Assembly (NCBI GenBank): GCA_937892105.1
Contig: CALAUZ010000058.1
Span: 1 to 5,053 of the forward strand
Source: an uncultured Fretibacterium sp.
Lineage (GTDB): Bacteria; Synergistota; Synergistia; Synergistales; Aminobacteriaceae
Direction: 5' to 3'
Length of the DNA: 5,053 bases
Shown piece by piece: positions 4,666 to 5,053 of this stretch. The notes beneath the pieces were generated by a model, which saw only the letters and a list, made by a program, of their open reading frames with translations, was not told the DNA's origin and did no database searches. Both the position numbers and the translations under genes were made by a program. Numbering within the stretch: the first letter of the stretch is position 1; every line of letters starts with the position of its first letter.

Positions 4666-4705
4666 TGAAAAAGCCCATCCTGTCTTGACACCATAGGATG
4701 GGCTT
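4666..4705 (-). terminator. Intrinsic terminator of the minus-strand small RNA
   Basis: On the minus strand AAGCCCATCCT (4705-4695) pairs perfectly with AGGATGGGCTT (4681-4671) around a 13-base loop, and T residues continue at once through 4667, followed by CATTC. On the plus strand the same hairpin is followed by GCGAG, so it ends plus-strand transcription poorly. The plus-strand loop contains CTTGACA, with a YUNR-type (TTGA) turn that could start pairing between sense and antisense RNA. Confidence 0.7.
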
Positions 4706-4769
4706 GCGAGTCGTAAGACTCAAAAAACTAACCGTGGGGCAATCCGCTTTGGAGCGGGTGCACCCTTCA
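4666..4769 (-). ncRNA. Putative antisense small RNA (antitoxin-like)
   Basis: On the minus strand a promoter (4776-4803) predicts a start near 4769, and an intrinsic terminator ends transcription near 4666, giving an RNA of about 100 bases. It would contain three hairpins. The first is an extended stem over 4736-4765 with the core CCGCT/AGCGG (4744-4748/4753-4757) and outer GGGGCA/TGC-CCC pairs. The second is GAGTC/GACTC (4708-4712/4717-4721) with a four-base loop. The third is the terminator stem. No coding frame of note lies in it. It is fully complementary to the 3' untranslated part of any message from the peptide gene at 4536-4664, which is the layout of type I antitoxins with convergent overlap. 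Existence and role are inferred from sequence signals. Confidence 0.5.
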
Positions 4770-4775
4770 TCAATA

Positions 4776-4803
4776 ACTATATCACAGTTTCCTAAAAAGT
4801 CAA
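4776..4803 (-). promoter_or_regulatory. Promoter of the minus-strand small RNA
   Basis: Read on the minus strand, TTGACT (4803-4798) is followed after 16 bases by TATAGT (4781-4776), with TG one base upstream of the -10 box (extended -10). This is one of the strongest promoter-like sequences in the window. It points away from the outer-membrane gene and towards the hairpins of the proposed antitoxin RNA. Confidence 0.6.
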
Positions 4804-4824
4804 CGCCCGCGAAAACTCGCAGGC
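4794..4824 (-). terminator. Terminator of the outer-membrane protein gene
   Basis: On the minus strand GCCTGCGA (4824-4817) pairs with TCGCGGGC (4812-4805) around a GTTT loop. The pair at 4821/4808 is G-U in the minus-strand RNA but would be a mismatch on the plus strand, which supports minus-strand use. Five T residues (4798-4794) follow after GTTGAC. The stem begins 20 bases past the stop codon. The T-run overlaps the small RNA promoter. Confidence 0.55.
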
Positions 4825-4843
4825 TTTCCATGCTAACTAAACA

Positions 4844-5053
4844 TTAGAAGAAGAGTTCTACACCAATCGGCATGTAGAACTTCTGGCTGGTTGTTTTGTA
4901 AGAAAGGTCAACAAGACTTGAAATTGTGCCGTCCATAGTTGCAATGGTCCAGTTGCCGGCGATACCTGCAAACATAAAGTTGTTAGCTGCAAAGGTCTTC
5001 TTAAAGTAAAGCTCTGCTGCAAACTTGTGCTGGCGGAGTTCCACATCTTCAAT
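4844..5053 (-). CDS. Outer-membrane beta-barrel protein, C-terminal end (partial)
   Basis: The minus-strand frame is open from the right edge to TAA at 4846-4844, giving the last 69 residues; the start lies outside the window. The peptide shows alternating hydrophobic and polar residues in several strand-like pieces (KFAAELYFKKTF, NNFMFAGIAGNWTIA, SSLVDLSYKT, KFYMPIGVELFF) joined by Asn/Gly/Asp turns, and ends in Phe. A C-terminal Phe on an amphipathic strand is the signal read by the BAM machinery, so this is probably the last part of an outer-membrane barrel. In Synergistota and related groups such barrels are often joined to an N-terminal SLH domain, but that part is not visible. Codon choice is even and regular, fitting an abundant protein. 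A terminator follows at 4794-4824. Specific family not recognised. Confidence 0.6.
   Translation of the reverse strand: MEDVELRQHKFAAELYFKKTFAANNFMFAGIAGNWTIATMDGTISSLVDLSYKTTSQKFYMPIGVELFF

Noticed and set aside
4708..4726. GAGTC-GTAA-GACTC hairpin followed by six A, considered as a terminator.
   Set aside because: The plus strand has no T-run, and on the minus strand the T-run precedes rather than follows the stem. It is kept only as an internal hairpin of the small RNA.
4529..4831. A 100-codon minus-strand frame across the toxin-like locus.
   Set aside because: It crosses two hairpins, a terminator and the complement of the peptide gene, and its translation has no recognisable domain.
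1..5053. CRISPR arrays and tRNA or rRNA genes.
   Set aside because: No regularly spaced repeats and no cloverleaf or rRNA-like segments were seen on either strand.

Overview
This window looks like an accessory region of a Gram-negative-type, probably anaerobic, bacterial chromosome. The evidence for the cell type is the partial gene at the right edge. It encodes a product ending in alternating residues and a C-terminal Phe, typical of an outer-membrane beta-barrel. The density of mobile-type genes (an IS110-family element and an Rpn/PD-(D/E)XK protein) would suit gut or rumen Synergistota or Spirochaetota, but no marker gene is present and this assignment is a low-confidence inference.

Layout from left to right. 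(1) 3-128: the C-terminal tail of a CorC/HlyC-type transporter, followed by a terminator. (2) 129-373: an intergenic stretch with two good sigma70-like promoters reading into a UbiA-superfamily prenyltransferase gene (374-1237) of the polyprenyl-phosphate phosphoribosyltransferase type. (3) 1253-1807: the N-terminal part of a GT-C-like membrane glycosyltransferase, tightly coupled to the UbiA gene. It is broken by a frameshift near 1704-1713, and its end is fused to a small soluble DUF551-like protein ending at 2015. (4) 2015-3374: an IS110-family element with a RuvC-like DEDD plus catalytic-Ser transposase, inverted repeats at both ends, and a structured non-coding leader that is a candidate bridge RNA. 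(5) 3385-4272: an Rpn-family recombination-promoting nuclease whose ribosome binding site touches the right end of the IS. (6) 4273-4843: a gene-poor stretch dense in hairpins. It holds a 42-residue single-pass membrane peptide (4536-4664) and, facing it on the minus strand, a complete-looking small RNA unit (promoter, hairpins, intrinsic terminator). Together these resemble a type I toxin-antitoxin locus. (7) 4844-5053: the 3' end of the outer-membrane protein gene on the minus strand, with its own terminator.

Functionally, the UbiA-type gene and the GT-C gene form a plausible two-step unit: one makes a polyprenyl-phosphate pentose carrier and the other is a GT-C enzyme of the kind that uses lipid-linked sugars. 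The second gene is no longer intact. Everything from about 1704 to 4770 looks like a patch of rearranged, mobile or selfish DNA between two ordinary chromosomal genes.

The two observations most worth pursuing are the IS110 element, which combines terminal inverted repeats with a 5' structured leader, and the putative type I toxin-antitoxin locus with its start codon buried in a perfect 10-bp hairpin.
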